Positions 8,068 to 19,819 of a DNA stretch of 64,000 bases are shown in pieces. The stretch is from the NCBI GenBank assembly GCA_020249265.1, contig JADCGA010000024.1:1-64000 (forward strand), written 5' to 3'. Every line of letters begins with the position of its first letter. The stretch's first letter is position 1. A program made the translations under genes and the position numbers. This DNA comes from Roseomonas sp. (lineage in GTDB: Bacteria; Pseudomonadota; Alphaproteobacteria; Acetobacterales; Acetobacteraceae). The notes below the pieces were generated by a model. That model had not been told where the DNA came from. It saw only the letters and a program-made list of their open reading frames with translations, and did no database searches.

Positions 8068-8472
8068 GGTCTGTCTCCGCTGGGATGCCGAAAAATCCCC
8101 CGCGCGCCCTGCGACAAGGCTGGGGTCCTCCGAAGATGTTCTGAGAGTTCCTCGACACGGCCGCTCCGCCTGAGTTTCGCAAGGGATGGAGGGCGGGAAC
8201 GCATGGGCTGTAGCGGCCTGACTTCAGACGGAATCCTGGCAGCGACCAGCCCCGCCTTGGTGGTCCGCCTTGACCGCAAGCGCATCGGCTCATCGATTGC
8301 CGAGCTGACCGAGAGGCGGAGTTTGGCGGAGCCGACCGACCGGCTTGGCGGGCTGATCGTCCCCCGCGAGGGGAGGCCGGGGGCGCATCCCATGAAGAGC
8401 AGAGTGGGCAGCGCGCCGTCCATCAGGATCTCCTGCGGCGGGCGGTGAAGATGGTGTGCAAAAAGATTCGCA
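8068..8472. other. Gap with no convincing gene
   Basis: About 400 bases between the SBF and LysE genes. Open frames exist on both strands (the longest is 125 codons on the minus strand, 8046-8423), but their Arg/Ser/Pro-rich composition and overlap with the SBF start look like high-GC shadows. The promoter for the SBF-led run should lie in the left part. A decayed gene cannot be excluded. No hairpin with a T run was seen. Confidence 0.4.
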
Positions 8473-9153
8473 TCACTTCGGCCCCCCGGCTGTGCTGAAG
8501 CTCGACAAGGCCGTGGCGGGGATCAGGCCGAAGGCGCCGAGCAGCATGGGAAGGGCGATGGCGGCGATGAGCAGCGCGGCGACGCCGCGAATGAGCCCTT
8601 CCCGGCGTTGCACGAAGCGACGCATGGAGGGCCGTGCCATCAGTGCCGCGCATAGGGTCCAGAACAGGGCCGCAGCCCCGGTGATGATCAGGATGATGGC
8701 GAGGTTAGATTTCCCTTCGAGGGCCGTGATGCGCCCGATTGGGACCAGGGCGGCGGCAAAATAGGCGATGGTGACGGGATTGCAGGCAGCGGTGGAAAAA
8801 CCGGCCAGAAAGAGCGCCAAACCCTGGCTTGGCCGCAGTGGAGGGCTGACGGCCTGATTGCCCGCGAAATTGCGCGTGCGGGAGATTGCCCAGGCCACCG
8901 TCAGTAGCATGCCGCCCGCCAAGAATTGCAGCGCGGGGGAGAGTGTTTCCACCTGCATCAATTCGCTGACGGCGAGTACAAAGCTCGCGAGGCCGCCGAC
9001 GCCGAAGGCGATGCCAATGATCATCGGGAGCGCAATGGTGAGCCCCTCCAGCGCCGCGACGGTGCCGATGGCCACCATATTTGGCCCGGGTGAGGCCATG
9101 ATGAGCAGGTAGCCCAGCATGAAGGCGCCAAGTTCAGGGGGCATGGGGGGCAT
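8473..9153 (-). CDS. LysE/RhtB-family exporter
   Basis: This 226-residue membrane protein has about six hydrophobic segments. The LysE family N-terminus GYLLIMASPGPNMVAIGTVA, with its SPGPN motif, is at about residue 16, and AACNPVTIAYFAAALVP forms the second conserved block. LysE/RhtB proteins export amino acids or their derivatives. The start at 9153 (CAGGA just upstream) gives the usual length; a second ATG nine bases downstream is equally possible. Longer open frames up to 9282 add a poorly conserved, Cys-rich extension. It stands apart from its neighbours and is divergent from the LuxR-type regulator. Confidence 0.85.
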   Translation of the reverse strand: MPPMPPELGAFMLGYLLIMASPGPNMVAIGTVAALEGLTIALPMIIGIAFGVGGLASFVLAVSELMQVETLSPALQFLAGGMLLTVAWAISRTRNFAGNQAVSPPLRPSQGLALFLAGFSTAACNPVTIAYFAAALVPIGRITALEGKSNLAIILIITGAAALFWTLCAALMARPSMRRFVQRREGLIRGVAALLIAAIALPMLLGAFGLIPATALSSFSTAGGPK

Positions 9154-9739
9154 TCCTGGCTGGCAGAATTTGGACCTGATCCCCTCTCGCACCCGCCGGG
9201 CGTGGAGGGCTTGATGGGCTGAATTTGGCTGCCGACATGCGTGATGGTCCGTCCCGCGCCAGGGTAGTCCCGACGCGGCCAAACTGCCGCCAAGGCCGCT
9301 TTGCAGTCCTCAAATCGGTCTCAAGAAAAGCTAAAGCTTTTCTCAAATCGGGCCGGAGGTTGCGCTGCCCTGAAGATCGGCGCGGGTGAATATGCCGGTT
9401 TGGAACTGCCGCTGATCCAGGGATTTCAGGGAAATAGAAGCACCGACTGGGGCATCGGGCATCCGCGGGAATCGGCGCCGGCTGGGTTCGGGGCGGATGG
9501 CTGAACATCGCGTTAAGAACCACCGCGAAACGCGCCCCGGCGCATCCTTCATTTGGAGGATGCCGACGAATTATTCCGAGGCAAGCAGCAGGCATGGACA
9601 AAACACTGCATCCATGTGTTCATAAATCCGCCAGAACAGGTGACCCTGAAGAACTCCGCCGGGTCTTCAGCCGGACTCATGTATTTTTGGCCAGAAAATC
9701 CAGCTAACCAACCCGACCGACCCGAAAGGATTGGCACGA
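9154..9739. other. Long divergent intergenic region
   Basis: Nearly 590 bases separate the divergently read LysE and LuxR-type genes. No open frame here has credible coding character. The right half (about 9550-9739) is more AT-rich than the flanks and probably carries the promoter of the regulator. AAAGGA at 9725-9730 is the regulator's ribosome site. A strong inverted repeat is listed separately. Confidence 0.5.
9321..9346. repeat. Inverted repeat flanked by short direct repeats
   Basis: A perfect 8-base inverted repeat (GAAAAGCT at 9325-9332 and AGCTTTTC at 9335-9342) with a 2-base centre. TCAA on both sides and two copies of CAAATCGG (9311-9318 and 9344-9351) flank it. It lies about 400 bases upstream of the LuxR-type regulator and 170 bases upstream of LysE, so it is not placed as a terminator for either. 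It could be an operator or a dispersed palindrome. Confidence 0.5.
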
Positions 9740-10870
9740 ATGCGTTTACTCGATGATCAAAAATACCTCAGCGCAACGATTGGGCGTATTTACGATTGCG
9801 CCCTGCGGCCGGAGCTTTGGCAGAATCTTGTCCTTGATCTCCAGGAACTGATTGGCGGCTGCCGTTCGATGATCCAGGTCATCTCCCCCGGCGGTCAGGC
9901 TCTTCTTGTGCAATCGCAACATGGCCTTGGGCCAGACGACCCAGCAGCACAATACTCATCAATTAACCCACTGCTTCCTTATGGGCTTACCTGGCCATTC
10001 GACAAGGCCTTTCGGGCGTCCAGCGATTTTGGCACGGAACGCTTGAGAGCGACGCGTTACTATAAGGAATATCTGGGTCCAAGAAATCTTCACGATATCG
10101 TCATGTTTCTTGTAACACGCGATGTTGGTGCCTATGGCATTTGGGCAATCGTCACTGATGACAATAGGGGGGGAATCACGGATCAGGAGGCGGCGGGCCT
10201 TGAACTGATAGCCCCGCATATTCGCCGTGCGATCGAGATTTCAACCGTACTCGGCGTTCAGCGCGTGGCCGCGGATACCTACCGCACCGCCCTTGATCAA
10301 TTGGGTGCGGCGGTCATGATTATTGACGCGGCGGGCCAGACCGTCTTCGCCAATTCGGCGGCCGATGGCCTATTGGAAAAGGGTCACCCCCTTCGCCGTT
10401 CTGGTTCACGCCTGCGCGGTTCGAACGCTGCAAATGATGAAGTTCTGAGGAAGGCCATTGCGGCAAACGGCGGCTTTGAAGCGCTGATCACCGGGGAAGG
10501 CGATAGCGAATGGTTGCTGTTTGCGATTTCCTTGGATGATGTTGATGCGGATATCACTGGTCGTGGCGCGCGTTCAACGCTGCTGGTGCTGCGGGAGCCG
10601 CGGGCAGAAAGCCATAATCCCGTGGCCATTGCGGCGCGCGTCTTCGGGCTTACGCCGGCGCAAGTTCAGGTGCTGGCGTTCCTTGCGCAAGGCCATGCGC
10701 CAGAGGTTATCGCTGATCTGATTGGCATTTCTTCGACCACCGTAAGAAGCCATCTTTCTGAATTGTTTCGCCGCACAGGTACTGGGCGGCAGGCAGACCT
10801 ACTCGCCCGGACATTGTCTCTGGCTTCCCCGCTTCGTGGTTCGACCGAGGTGGAGGGGGCGTCTCAGTGA
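9740..10870 (+). CDS. LuxR-type HTH transcriptional regulator
   Basis: A 376-residue protein with a C-terminal LuxR/GerE helix-turn-helix: VFGLTPAQVQVLAFLAQGHA, then IADLIGISSTTVRSHLSEL, close to the end. The first ~250 residues include a PAS-like part (TALDQLGAAVMIIDAAGQTV) and no receiver domain, so it is neither a response regulator nor a clear autoinducer-binding LuxR. No luxI is near. The ATG at 9740 has AAAGGA nine bases upstream; a TTG at 9731 is a weaker alternative. Its stop overlaps the start of the downstream outer-membrane protein (GTGA), so the two are translationally coupled. Confidence 0.85.
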   Translation: MRLLDDQKYLSATIGRIYDCALRPELWQNLVLDLQELIGGCRSMIQVISPGGQALLVQSQHGLGPDDPAAQYSSINPLLPYGLTWPFDKAFRASSDFGTERLRATRYYKEYLGPRNLHDIVMFLVTRDVGAYGIWAIVTDDNRGGITDQEAAGLELIAPHIRRAIEISTVLGVQRVAADTYRTALDQLGAAVMIIDAAGQTVFANSAADGLLEKGHPLRRSGSRLRGSNAANDEVLRKAIAANGGFEALITGEGDSEWLLFAISLDDVDADITGRGARSTLLVLREPRAESHNPVAIAARVFGLTPAQVQVLAFLAQGHAPEVIADLIGISSTTVRSHLSELFRRTGTGRQADLLARTLSLASPLRGSTEVEGASQ

Positions 10871-11847
10871 TCCGTCTGCTCGGAAGCTCTTGGCTGCAAA
10901 TTCAGCGCTTAGGACTAGTTTGCTGTGCCTTGGCCTGGTTCACTTTGCCGGCTCATGCCTCCGAAGGCGGCTTTGTTGCTGGTCCGCTTGGCGGGTCTGA
11001 TCTGCGTGCCGCGCTTTCGCCGCCACCTGGAACCTATCTTCTGATCATGCCGCTTGCTGGAAATGTTGTGGATTTACGCGACAGGGATGGCAACAAAAGC
11101 CCCTTGGACTTCAGTGGCAGTTCGGTTGGGGCCGGCGCTGCGCTGTACCATGTTTTCGAAGACATGGTCGCTGGTGGGCGGTTTGGTCTAGGGGTGACGG
11201 GGGCTGTGGCCAAAGCTTGCATCAGGATCAACGCCCTGAACCGTTCCCAATGCCAGACAAATTTCACTGATACCTTCATTGAGGGTTTTTGGTCCCGACC
11301 GATTGGTGAGCTTGGGCTATCCGGTCCTGCAGCGGACGACCCGCGCCGGCAGTATATTCCCTATGGTTTGACATTGGGCATGAGCCTTGGCGCGATGCTG
11401 CCCACTGGCGCCTATAGCCCTGAGGATTTGGCGCCCTTGGGCTCGAATACGCCGGTTTTGGTGCCGAGCTTGGCTGCAACTTGGATCAGCCCACCCTGGC
11501 TTGGGGATGGCACGGAGTTGAGCACACGAATTTTTTACAATGTCCACGGGCGCAACGACAGTACAGGCTATCAGGCCGGCGATATGTTGGTGGTTGACTG
11601 GGCCGTGACTGAAAGGATTGGTCGATTTCAATTGGGGCCAGCCGGAACCTATGCCACGCAAATCCAGGATGATCGGCAGAATGGACGGAACCTGGGCAGT
11701 ACGGAAGTTGTTTCGGTTGGTGGCGTGATCGCGGTTGATTTGCCCGAACTTGGCATGTTTTTGGCGTTCAAGGCCTTAAGGGATATTGAGGCGCAATACC
11801 GGGTGCGCGTGGACCGGGCGATCCTGCGCATTGGAATGCGGTTCTGA
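10867..11847 (+). CDS. Outer-membrane protein, phenol-MetA/SphA-like transporter family
   Basis: A 326-residue protein with a signal peptide ending near LPAHASEGG and a body rich in alternating hydrophobic beta strands with a terminal RIGMRF. This is the pattern of the outer-membrane proteins annotated as phenol-degradation meta-pathway (MetA/SphA) transporters, for example ISPPWLGDGTELSTRIFYNV. Two Cys in CIRINALNRSQCQ may pair. The GTG start overlaps the LuxR-type stop by four bases, so it is likely made together with that regulator. Family likeness is moderate; a general beta-barrel role is safer than a named substrate. Confidence 0.72.
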   Translation: MIRLLGSSWLQIQRLGLVCCALAWFTLPAHASEGGFVAGPLGGSDLRAALSPPPGTYLLIMPLAGNVVDLRDRDGNKSPLDFSGSSVGAGAALYHVFEDMVAGGRFGLGVTGAVAKACIRINALNRSQCQTNFTDTFIEGFWSRPIGELGLSGPAADDPRRQYIPYGLTLGMSLGAMLPTGAYSPEDLAPLGSNTPVLVPSLAATWISPPWLGDGTELSTRIFYNVHGRNDSTGYQAGDMLVVDWAVTERIGRFQLGPAGTYATQIQDDRQNGRNLGSTEVVSVGGVIAVDLPELGMFLAFKALRDIEAQYRVRVDRAILRIGMRF

Positions 11848-11943
11848 TTCGGCACCTCTAGCAAAGGCTTGGCGGTAGCAATGCGCCCTCATGTTTGCAA
11901 GACAGTCTTGGCTACGCGCCAAGGCGGGTTTTGTCCACGAGGC

Positions 11944-12711
11944 CTACCCCGGCTCCCCCATCGCCGGCGCACCGCCGCATTGTTGCATCAGCGCGAAAAC
12001 GTCCTGCACGGCGGCTTCAATCGCCACCAGATCAGTACCCTTCGCCACCACGGCCACTCCACCGCCGCCACCTTGGCGGTAATAGGGGTAGGAACCAAGA
12101 TCCAAATCAGCATAGCTTTGCTGAATGGCGGAAAGCCCTTCCGCGATGGCGCCTTCCACCACGCCATGCGCATGCACGCTGCGCGAGAGAATGGGCGGGC
12201 CACCTTGCAGGCGCGGCGCAAGCGCTTCGAACATGGATTGCATGATGCGCGGCACACCGGCCATCACATGCACATTGCCAATGGTGTAGCCTGGCGCGAT
12301 GGAAACCGAATTCTCGATCAAAATCGCGCCGCGCGGCATGGTTGCCATGCGTTGCCGCGCCGCGTTGAAGTCACCGGGCGGGGTCTGGCGCGCGTAATAG
12401 GATTCCAGCGCATGCCAGGCTTCCGGCTGTGGTTCCCATGGCACGCCAAAGGCGCGCGCGACGCATTCGCTGGTGATGTCATCATGGGTCGGGCCAATGC
12501 CGCCGGTGGTGAAGACATGGTCGAATTTGGCGCGTACTTCATTCACCGTATTGATGATCACGTCCGGCACATCGGGGATCACGCGCACTTCCTTCATGGG
12601 AATGCCGATTTCCCCCAACCGTGTCGCCAGGAATTGCAGATTGGCATCCCGGGTGCGGCCGGAAAGCACCTCATTGCCGATGATCAGCAGGCAGGCGGTC
12701 GGGTTCGGCAT
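11944..12711 (-). CDS. CinA-like molybdopterin-binding-domain protein
   Basis: This 255-residue protein is the MoaB/MogA-fold domain seen at the N-terminus of CinA. It begins ACLLIIGNEVLSGRTRDANL and has the binding loop TTGGIGPTHDDITSECVARA. It lacks the C-terminal nicotinamide-nucleotide amidase domain of full-length CinA and resembles the stand-alone alphaproteobacterial form whose role is unclear. A Gly-run (RQGGGGGVAVVAKG) lies near the C-terminus. It starts 27 bases downstream of the GNAT-Nudix gene on the same strand and probably shares its transcript. Confidence 0.87.
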   Translation of the reverse strand: MPNPTACLLIIGNEVLSGRTRDANLQFLATRLGEIGIPMKEVRVIPDVPDVIINTVNEVRAKFDHVFTTGGIGPTHDDITSECVARAFGVPWEPQPEAWHALESYYARQTPPGDFNAARQRMATMPRGAILIENSVSIAPGYTIGNVHVMAGVPRIMQSMFEALAPRLQGGPPILSRSVHAHGVVEGAIAEGLSAIQQSYADLDLGSYPYYRQGGGGGVAVVAKGTDLVAIEAAVQDVFALMQQCGGAPAMGEPG

Positions 12712-12738
12712 GGGTTTCTCCTATCGTATGGCGGAAGC

Positions 12739-13731
12739 TCAAAGGAAATCGCGCAGCATGGCAACCAGGGGGATATCGGCGGGCGGCATGGCGTAATCGC
12801 CAAGCCGTGTCGGGCGCACCCAGGCCAGGGCCTGGCCCTCCATCGCCGTCACCTGGCCCTGCCAACGCCGGCACAAATAAAGTGGCATCAGCAGATGGAA
12901 TTTTTCGTAAGTGTGGGACGCAAAGGTGAAGGGGCCAAGGCAGGCGGCGCTGACATCTATGCCCAATTCTTCGTGCAATTCGCGGATCAGTGCTTCTTCC
13001 GGCGTCTCACCCGGCGCCACCTTGCCGCCTGGAAATTCCCATAAGCCGGCGAGTGGTTTGCCTTCCGGGCGACGGGCCAGCAACACGCGGCTTTCCGGAT
13101 CAATCAAGGCCACCGCCGCCACCAGCAGCGTCGGCTTGCCGGAAGCAGGCGCGGCCATCACGGGCACTGTCGCGTCAGCCGCGATATCCATCCGCGTGGC
13201 GGTAAATTGCCGTACCGGCATGGCCCCGCCGCGCGAAACAAACTCCTGACTGCCCGCGCCACTTTCCTTGAAGCCGATCCGTCGCAACACCGCCGCCGAG
13301 CGTTCATTATCCACAAGCGCGGATGCCACCAGCCGATCAATATCCAGATTGGCCAAGGCCCAATGCGCCAAGCGCCCCGCCGCTTCCGGCCCTAAGCCCT
13401 GCCCCCAATGGCGCCGGCCAATCCAATAGCCAAGCTCAGCCTCTCGTGGGTTTTTGGGATCAAGCGTCAGGCCAACACAGCCAAGCAGTGCTTCCGTGCC
13501 ATCCTCATCGCGCGTTACCGCCAAATGCCAGGCGGTACCGGCAGAGATTTGCGCGCGGGTGGAAGCAATCCATTCATCCGCCAGATCGCGCGGATAGGGG
13601 AAGGGCACGCGGGCCAGCGTTTTCGCCACTTCCCAATCATTCACCAGCCGATGCAAGGCAGGCGCATCATCTGCCTGCAATGGACGGAGCTTCAGGCGCT
13701 CCGTTACCAGCGGTACAAAATCATTTTCCAT
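12739..13731 (-). CDS. GNAT acetyltransferase-Nudix hydrolase fusion
   Basis: A 330-residue two-domain protein. Residues 1-180 are a RimJ/RimL-type GNAT domain (TERLKLRPLQADDAPALHRL; the acetyl-CoA loop is RRHWGQGLGPEAAGR at 106-120). Residues 200-330 are a MutT-like Nudix domain with a complete Nudix box running from G236 through E242, R250, E251, E254, E255 and G257. The second half should hydrolyse oxidised nucleoside triphosphates such as 8-oxo-dGTP; the acetyl acceptor of the first is unknown. It follows argJ by 17 bases on the same strand. Fusions of this kind occur in related bacteria, so it is probably genuine rather than an assembly artefact. Confidence 0.9.
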   Translation of the reverse strand: MENDFVPLVTERLKLRPLQADDAPALHRLVNDWEVAKTLARVPFPYPRDLADEWIASTRAQISAGTAWHLAVTRDEDGTEALLGCVGLTLDPKNPREAELGYWIGRRHWGQGLGPEAAGRLAHWALANLDIDRLVASALVDNERSAAVLRRIGFKESGAGSQEFVSRGGAMPVRQFTATRMDIAADATVPVMAAPASGKPTLLVAAVALIDPESRVLLARRPEGKPLAGLWEFPGGKVAPGETPEEALIRELHEELGIDVSAACLGPFTFASHTYEKFHLLMPLYLCRRWQGQVTAMEGQALAWVRPTRLGDYAMPPADIPLVAMLRDFL

Positions 13732-13748
13732 GGCAGCGCTGCGGCGCG

Positions 13749-14987
13749 TCAGCTCCGGTAATTGCCATTGATGTCAATATAGCCATGCGTCAGATCGCAG
13801 GTCCAAACCGTGGATTTGCCCTTGCCAAGGCCGATATCCACGGTGATCTCTACCTCGCGCCCCTTCATGTGCTTAACGACGGGCGCTTCATCATAGCCAT
13901 CTACCACGCCGCCATCGCGCGCCATCCAGACGCCGCCGACATTGACGGAAAGCTTATCTCGATCCGCGGGCTCACCGGCCTTGCCGACGGCCATGACAAT
14001 GCGGCCCCAATTCGCATCTTCCCCGGCAATTGCGGTTTTCACCAAGGGCGAATTGGCGATGGACATGGCAATGCGATGCGCGGAACGCGCTGTGGTGGCA
14101 CCTGTCACGTTGATCTGGATCAGCTTCTGCGCGCCTTCACCATCACGCGCCACCATCAGCGCCAATTCCATCAGCACTTCATTCAGGGCGCGGGCGAAAT
14201 CCTTCAGCACCGCGCCACCTTCCGCCGGTACGCGCGGATGCTTCGCCGTGCCGGTCGCGAAAACCATCACGGTGTCGGAAGTGGAGGTATCAGAATCCAC
14301 CGTCACGCAATTGAAGGAACGATCAACGCCCTTCTTCAATAGCGCTTGCAAAGCGGCGGCGGGGATCTTTGCATCAGTCGCCAGGAAGGAAAGCATGGTC
14401 GCCATATCAGGCGCGATCATGCCGCTGCCCTTGGCGATGCCGGCAATGGTCACTTCCGCATCCCCAATGCGCGCCTTGCGGATGGCGCCTTTCGGGAAGG
14501 TATCGGTGGTCATGATGGCCTTCGCGGCACCCTGCCAATCACGTTCCGCAGCCGCTTCAAAAACGCGCGGCAGGGCGGCGATCAGCTTTTCGGTCGGCAG
14601 TTTTTCGCCAATCACGCCCGTGGAAGCCAGGAAGATTTCCTTGGGCTTGCAGCCGAGGATCGCGGCGGCAGCCTTGGCGGTTTCCTCACAGGTTTGGCGC
14701 CCGGCGCGGCCTGTGAACACGTTGGAATTACCGGCCGTTACCACCAGGCCACGCGCCTTGCCGCCGGGCAGGGCACCGCGGCACCAATCCACCGGCGCGC
14801 CGGGGCAGCGATTGCGGGTGAAAACCCCGGCCACTGTCGTCCCCGTAGGGAAGGCCATCACGGTCACATCATCGCGATCCTTGTAGCGAATCGCAGCGCG
14901 GCCCGAGGCAACGCGCACCCCCGGTACAGCCGGCATTTCTGGCAGCGGCAAAGCGAGTGGCGAGGTGGGGATATCATGTCCGGCCAT
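13749..14987 (-). CDS. argJ: Bifunctional ornithine acetyltransferase/N-acetylglutamate synthase
   Basis: ArgJ transfers the acetyl group from N-acetylornithine to glutamate, recycling it in arginine synthesis. The 412-residue precursor contains the self-cleavage site between Ala196 and Thr197 (KGSGMIAPDMATML); Thr197 becomes the nucleophile of the beta chain. Other family blocks are VVTAGNSNVFTG, IFLASTGVIGE and FNCVTVDSDTSTSDT, and it ends GYIDINGNYRS. The start at 14987 has GGAGAAAG upstream; the open frame extends 15 codons further, into a palindromic element, with no ribosome site. It lies downstream of a parvulin gene and upstream of the GNAT-Nudix gene. argC is about 5.7 kb away on the other strand. 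Confidence 0.95.
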   Translation of the reverse strand: MAGHDIPTSPLALPLPEMPAVPGVRVASGRAAIRYKDRDDVTVMAFPTGTTVAGVFTRNRCPGAPVDWCRGALPGGKARGLVVTAGNSNVFTGRAGRQTCEETAKAAAAILGCKPKEIFLASTGVIGEKLPTEKLIAALPRVFEAAAERDWQGAAKAIMTTDTFPKGAIRKARIGDAEVTIAGIAKGSGMIAPDMATMLSFLATDAKIPAAALQALLKKGVDRSFNCVTVDSDTSTSDTVMVFATGTAKHPRVPAEGGAVLKDFARALNEVLMELALMVARDGEGAQKLIQINVTGATTARSAHRIAMSIANSPLVKTAIAGEDANWGRIVMAVGKAGEPADRDKLSVNVGGVWMARDGGVVDGYDEAPVVKHMKGREVEITVDIGLGKGKSTVWTCDLTHGYIDINGNYRS

Positions 14988-15007
14988 GGGTCTTTCTCCG
15001 GGTTTGA

Positions 15008-15051
15008 GCATTTTCAAGCCAAGTGGAATCACTTGGCGGCTCGGAAAATGC
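15008..15051. repeat. Double-stem palindromic element
   Basis: Two nested perfect inverted repeats: outer arms GCATTTTC (15008-15015) and GAAAATGC (15044-15051), inner arms GCCAAGTG (15018-15025) and CACTTGGC (15030-15037), with a 4-base loop. A likeness of its left half is at 19859-19876 (15 of 18 bases). It sits between the parvulin and argJ genes, just upstream of the argJ ribosome site. The T run is on the wrong side for a terminator serving these genes. It looks like a member of a dispersed palindrome family that could affect mRNA stability. Confidence 0.65.
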
Positions 15052-15105
15052 GATCAAAAAAATAGTTAGTGCGTGTTCGCTGAACGGATGTGAAGCGGAC
15101 ATGAA

Positions 15106-16041
15106 CTAACGACGGGTCGGCGCAGCGGGGCGGCCCGCCGGGGCGGTGGGGGCGGGCGGTTCCGCCGCGTCAAGGGCGCGCGGCACCGTCCCATCCAGGT
15201 TGAAACGCTCGATCTTCGCGGTGCTGCGGGCACGTTCCACCACGGTATTGATTTCGGCCTCGAACAGGCGCTGGCGCAGGGTCTCGCGTACTTCCTCAAA
15301 GGCTGGCGGCGCTGAGGAACGACGTTCATCCACGCGGATGATGTGCCAGCCAAAGGGGCTGCGCACCGGCGCGGCGCTTATTTGCCCCGCCGGTAGTGCA
15401 AAGGCGGCTTCCGCGAATTCCGGCACCATATCGCCGCGCTTGAAGAAGCCAAGGTCACCGCCTTCCCGCGCGCCGGGACCGGCGGAACGGCGCTGCGCCA
15501 CGGCGTTGAAATCCGCCCCGGCGCGGATTTCGGCCAGGGCTTCCCGCGCTTCGGTTTCTGTCGGTACCAGAATGTGGCGGGCGCGCACTTCTTCTTCCAC
15601 GGGGCGGGCGCGGATTTCGGCCTCATAAGCCGCGCGGATGCGTTCTTCCGTCACGAGTCCGGCCAATGCGCGGGAGAGATAGGCCTGCTGCAATTCCTGT
15701 TCTTCGGCGCGGCGGATGCGCGCGCGCACTGCCTCATCCTTATCCAACCCCGCGCGGCGGGCGGCGGCGGCCACGGCCCGCCCCGCGATCATTTGATCCA
15801 GCAGCAGGGGATAGAGCATTTGCGGCGGCGCGCCGCGCAATTCCTCGGGCAATTCCTGGGCGGCATTGGCGAGGTCTGAGAAGCGAATCTCCTCCCCATC
15901 CACCTTGGCCACGATGGGGTCAGCCGGCGGGGCCGCCGGGGCGGGCTGGGCCAGGCCGGGCTGTGCAAGGGCCACCCCTAGCAGCAGCGCCAGGGTGGCG
16001 CGAAGGGGGGCAGAGGCGGCAGGGCCGCGCGAATGGCGCAT
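15106..16041 (-). CDS. Parvulin-type peptidyl-prolyl isomerase, exported
   Basis: A 311-residue protein with a signal peptide (RATLALLLGVALAQPGLAQP) and a SurA-like N-terminal chaperone region (ADPIVAKVDGEEIRFSDL). A PpiC rotamase domain spans about 150-250 (VRARHILVPTETEAREALAE, GGDLGFFKRGDMVPEF, SPFGWHIIRVDE). The C-terminus is Ala/Pro-rich. It should assist folding of periplasmic or outer-membrane proteins. The ATG at 16041 was preferred to a TTG five codons upstream. It is divergent from secA, which carries the Sec export role, and upstream of argJ. Confidence 0.88.
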   Translation of the reverse strand: MRHSRGPAASAPLRATLALLLGVALAQPGLAQPAPAAPPADPIVAKVDGEEIRFSDLANAAQELPEELRGAPPQMLYPLLLDQMIAGRAVAAAARRAGLDKDEAVRARIRRAEEQELQQAYLSRALAGLVTEERIRAAYEAEIRARPVEEEVRARHILVPTETEAREALAEIRAGADFNAVAQRRSAGPGAREGGDLGFFKRGDMVPEFAEAAFALPAGQISAAPVRSPFGWHIIRVDERRSSAPPAFEEVRETLRQRLFEAEINTVVERARSTAKIERFNLDGTVPRALDAAEPPAPTAPAGRPAAPTRR

Positions 16042-16218
16042 AGGGGCTGGTCCCAAATCGGTGATCGGCCCGGAACATGGCCGAAGCGCCCCTTCCCCAC
16101 AAGGCGCCAGCGTTGACCCGCCCCCCGGGGGCGCCTATCTCTGCGGCCAATCCGTAACATGCTTAAGGCGCCCCGGCGCCACGAACGGGCGCCCGCCCGC
16201 CGGAGATTGACGCGCCAG

Positions 16219-18945
<2,727 letters not shown>

Positions 18946-19142
18946 GGCGTTTGCTGGTCCATTATTCCCAAGTGGTTCGCAAAGGCTTTAGGCAAGCGCT
19001 TCCGGGGCAAGGAGCCTTTCATTTCGCCATGCCGCGCCCTCACCAGCCTCGACCACGACCCGGAACTGGGTAAGCTCCGGGACGTTCATCTGCCTTGATG
19101 AAAGCGCTTGAGCGGCTTTCCTGGTCGCACTATGCTCTGACC

Positions 19143-19784
19143 ATGATCCTCGTGGGCCAGTTCGACTCTCCCTTCGCGCGGCGCGTGGCGGTGACGCTCA
19201 ATCACTACCGCATGCCCTACACGCGCAATCCGATCTCGGTGTTCCGCGACATGGAGGAGATGCGAAAGATCAATCCGCTGGTGCGCGTACCTTCGCTGAT
19301 TCTGGAATCGGGCGAGGTGCTGATCGACTCCTCCGCCATCATCGACCACTTGGACGAGATGGCGGGACCGGCCCGCGCGCTGACGCCGCCGCATGGGCCG
19401 GAGCGGCGCAAGGTGCTGCAGGCGGTGGTGCTGGCGCATGGGTTGATGGACAAGTGCGTTGCGCTGTCCTACCAGCGACTATTCCACAGCGACAAACACA
19501 TCAACCGCGACTTCGAGAAGCGGATGATGCAGCAGATTACGGCCGCCCTCCACAAACTTGAGCATGACTGCGGCGCGCCTTGGTTCTTTGACGGGAAGAT
19601 GACGCAGGCCGATATCACCACCGGCTGCCTGCTCGGCTACATGAAGATGCGCGTGCCCGATATGTTTCCGGCGGACAAGTATCCGAAGCTGCACCACCTC
19701 GCACTCCATTGCGAGGCCACAGAAGAGTTCGTGAAGGCCCGCGCCTCGCCCGACGAAACGGTGCCGGGCCAAACGCAAGATTAG
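19143..19784 (+). CDS. Glutathione S-transferase family protein
   Basis: A 213-residue protein with the thioredoxin-like N-terminal domain (MILVGQFDSPFARRVAVTLN), where Ser9 is the likely catalytic residue. The glutathione-binding motif VRVPSLILESGEVLIDSSAI is complete with its cis-Pro and ESGE/DSS equivalents. The C-terminal helical domain includes WFFDGKMTQADITTGCLLGY. It should conjugate or reduce electrophiles with glutathione. The start at 19143 is the usual family start; 19098 is another ATG with 15 more codons. The gene is isolated, lying between two copies of the secA 3' end, which suggests it arrived as an insertion. Confidence 0.9.
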   Translation: MILVGQFDSPFARRVAVTLNHYRMPYTRNPISVFRDMEEMRKINPLVRVPSLILESGEVLIDSSAIIDHLDEMAGPARALTPPHGPERRKVLQAVVLAHGLMDKCVALSYQRLFHSDKHINRDFEKRMMQQITAALHKLEHDCGAPWFFDGKMTQADITTGCLLGYMKMRVPDMFPADKYPKLHHLALHCEATEEFVKARASPDETVPGQTQD

Positions 19785-19819
19785 TCGGCTATAGGCCCGA
19801 TCTTCCGACAAAGGTCAGG

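Noticed and set aside
8046-8423. 125-codon minus-strand frame over the gap
   Set aside because: Runs across the SBF start, is Arg/Ser/Pro-rich, and has no ribosome site; considered a shadow or decayed sequence.
9325-9342. Palindrome as a lux box or terminator
   Set aside because: No luxI, and its position far from both gene ends and in a divergent region does not fit a terminator; left as an unassigned repeat.
11869-13044. 391-codon plus-strand frame
   Set aside because: Overlaps the CinA-like and GNAT-Nudix genes on the other strand and shows no motif.
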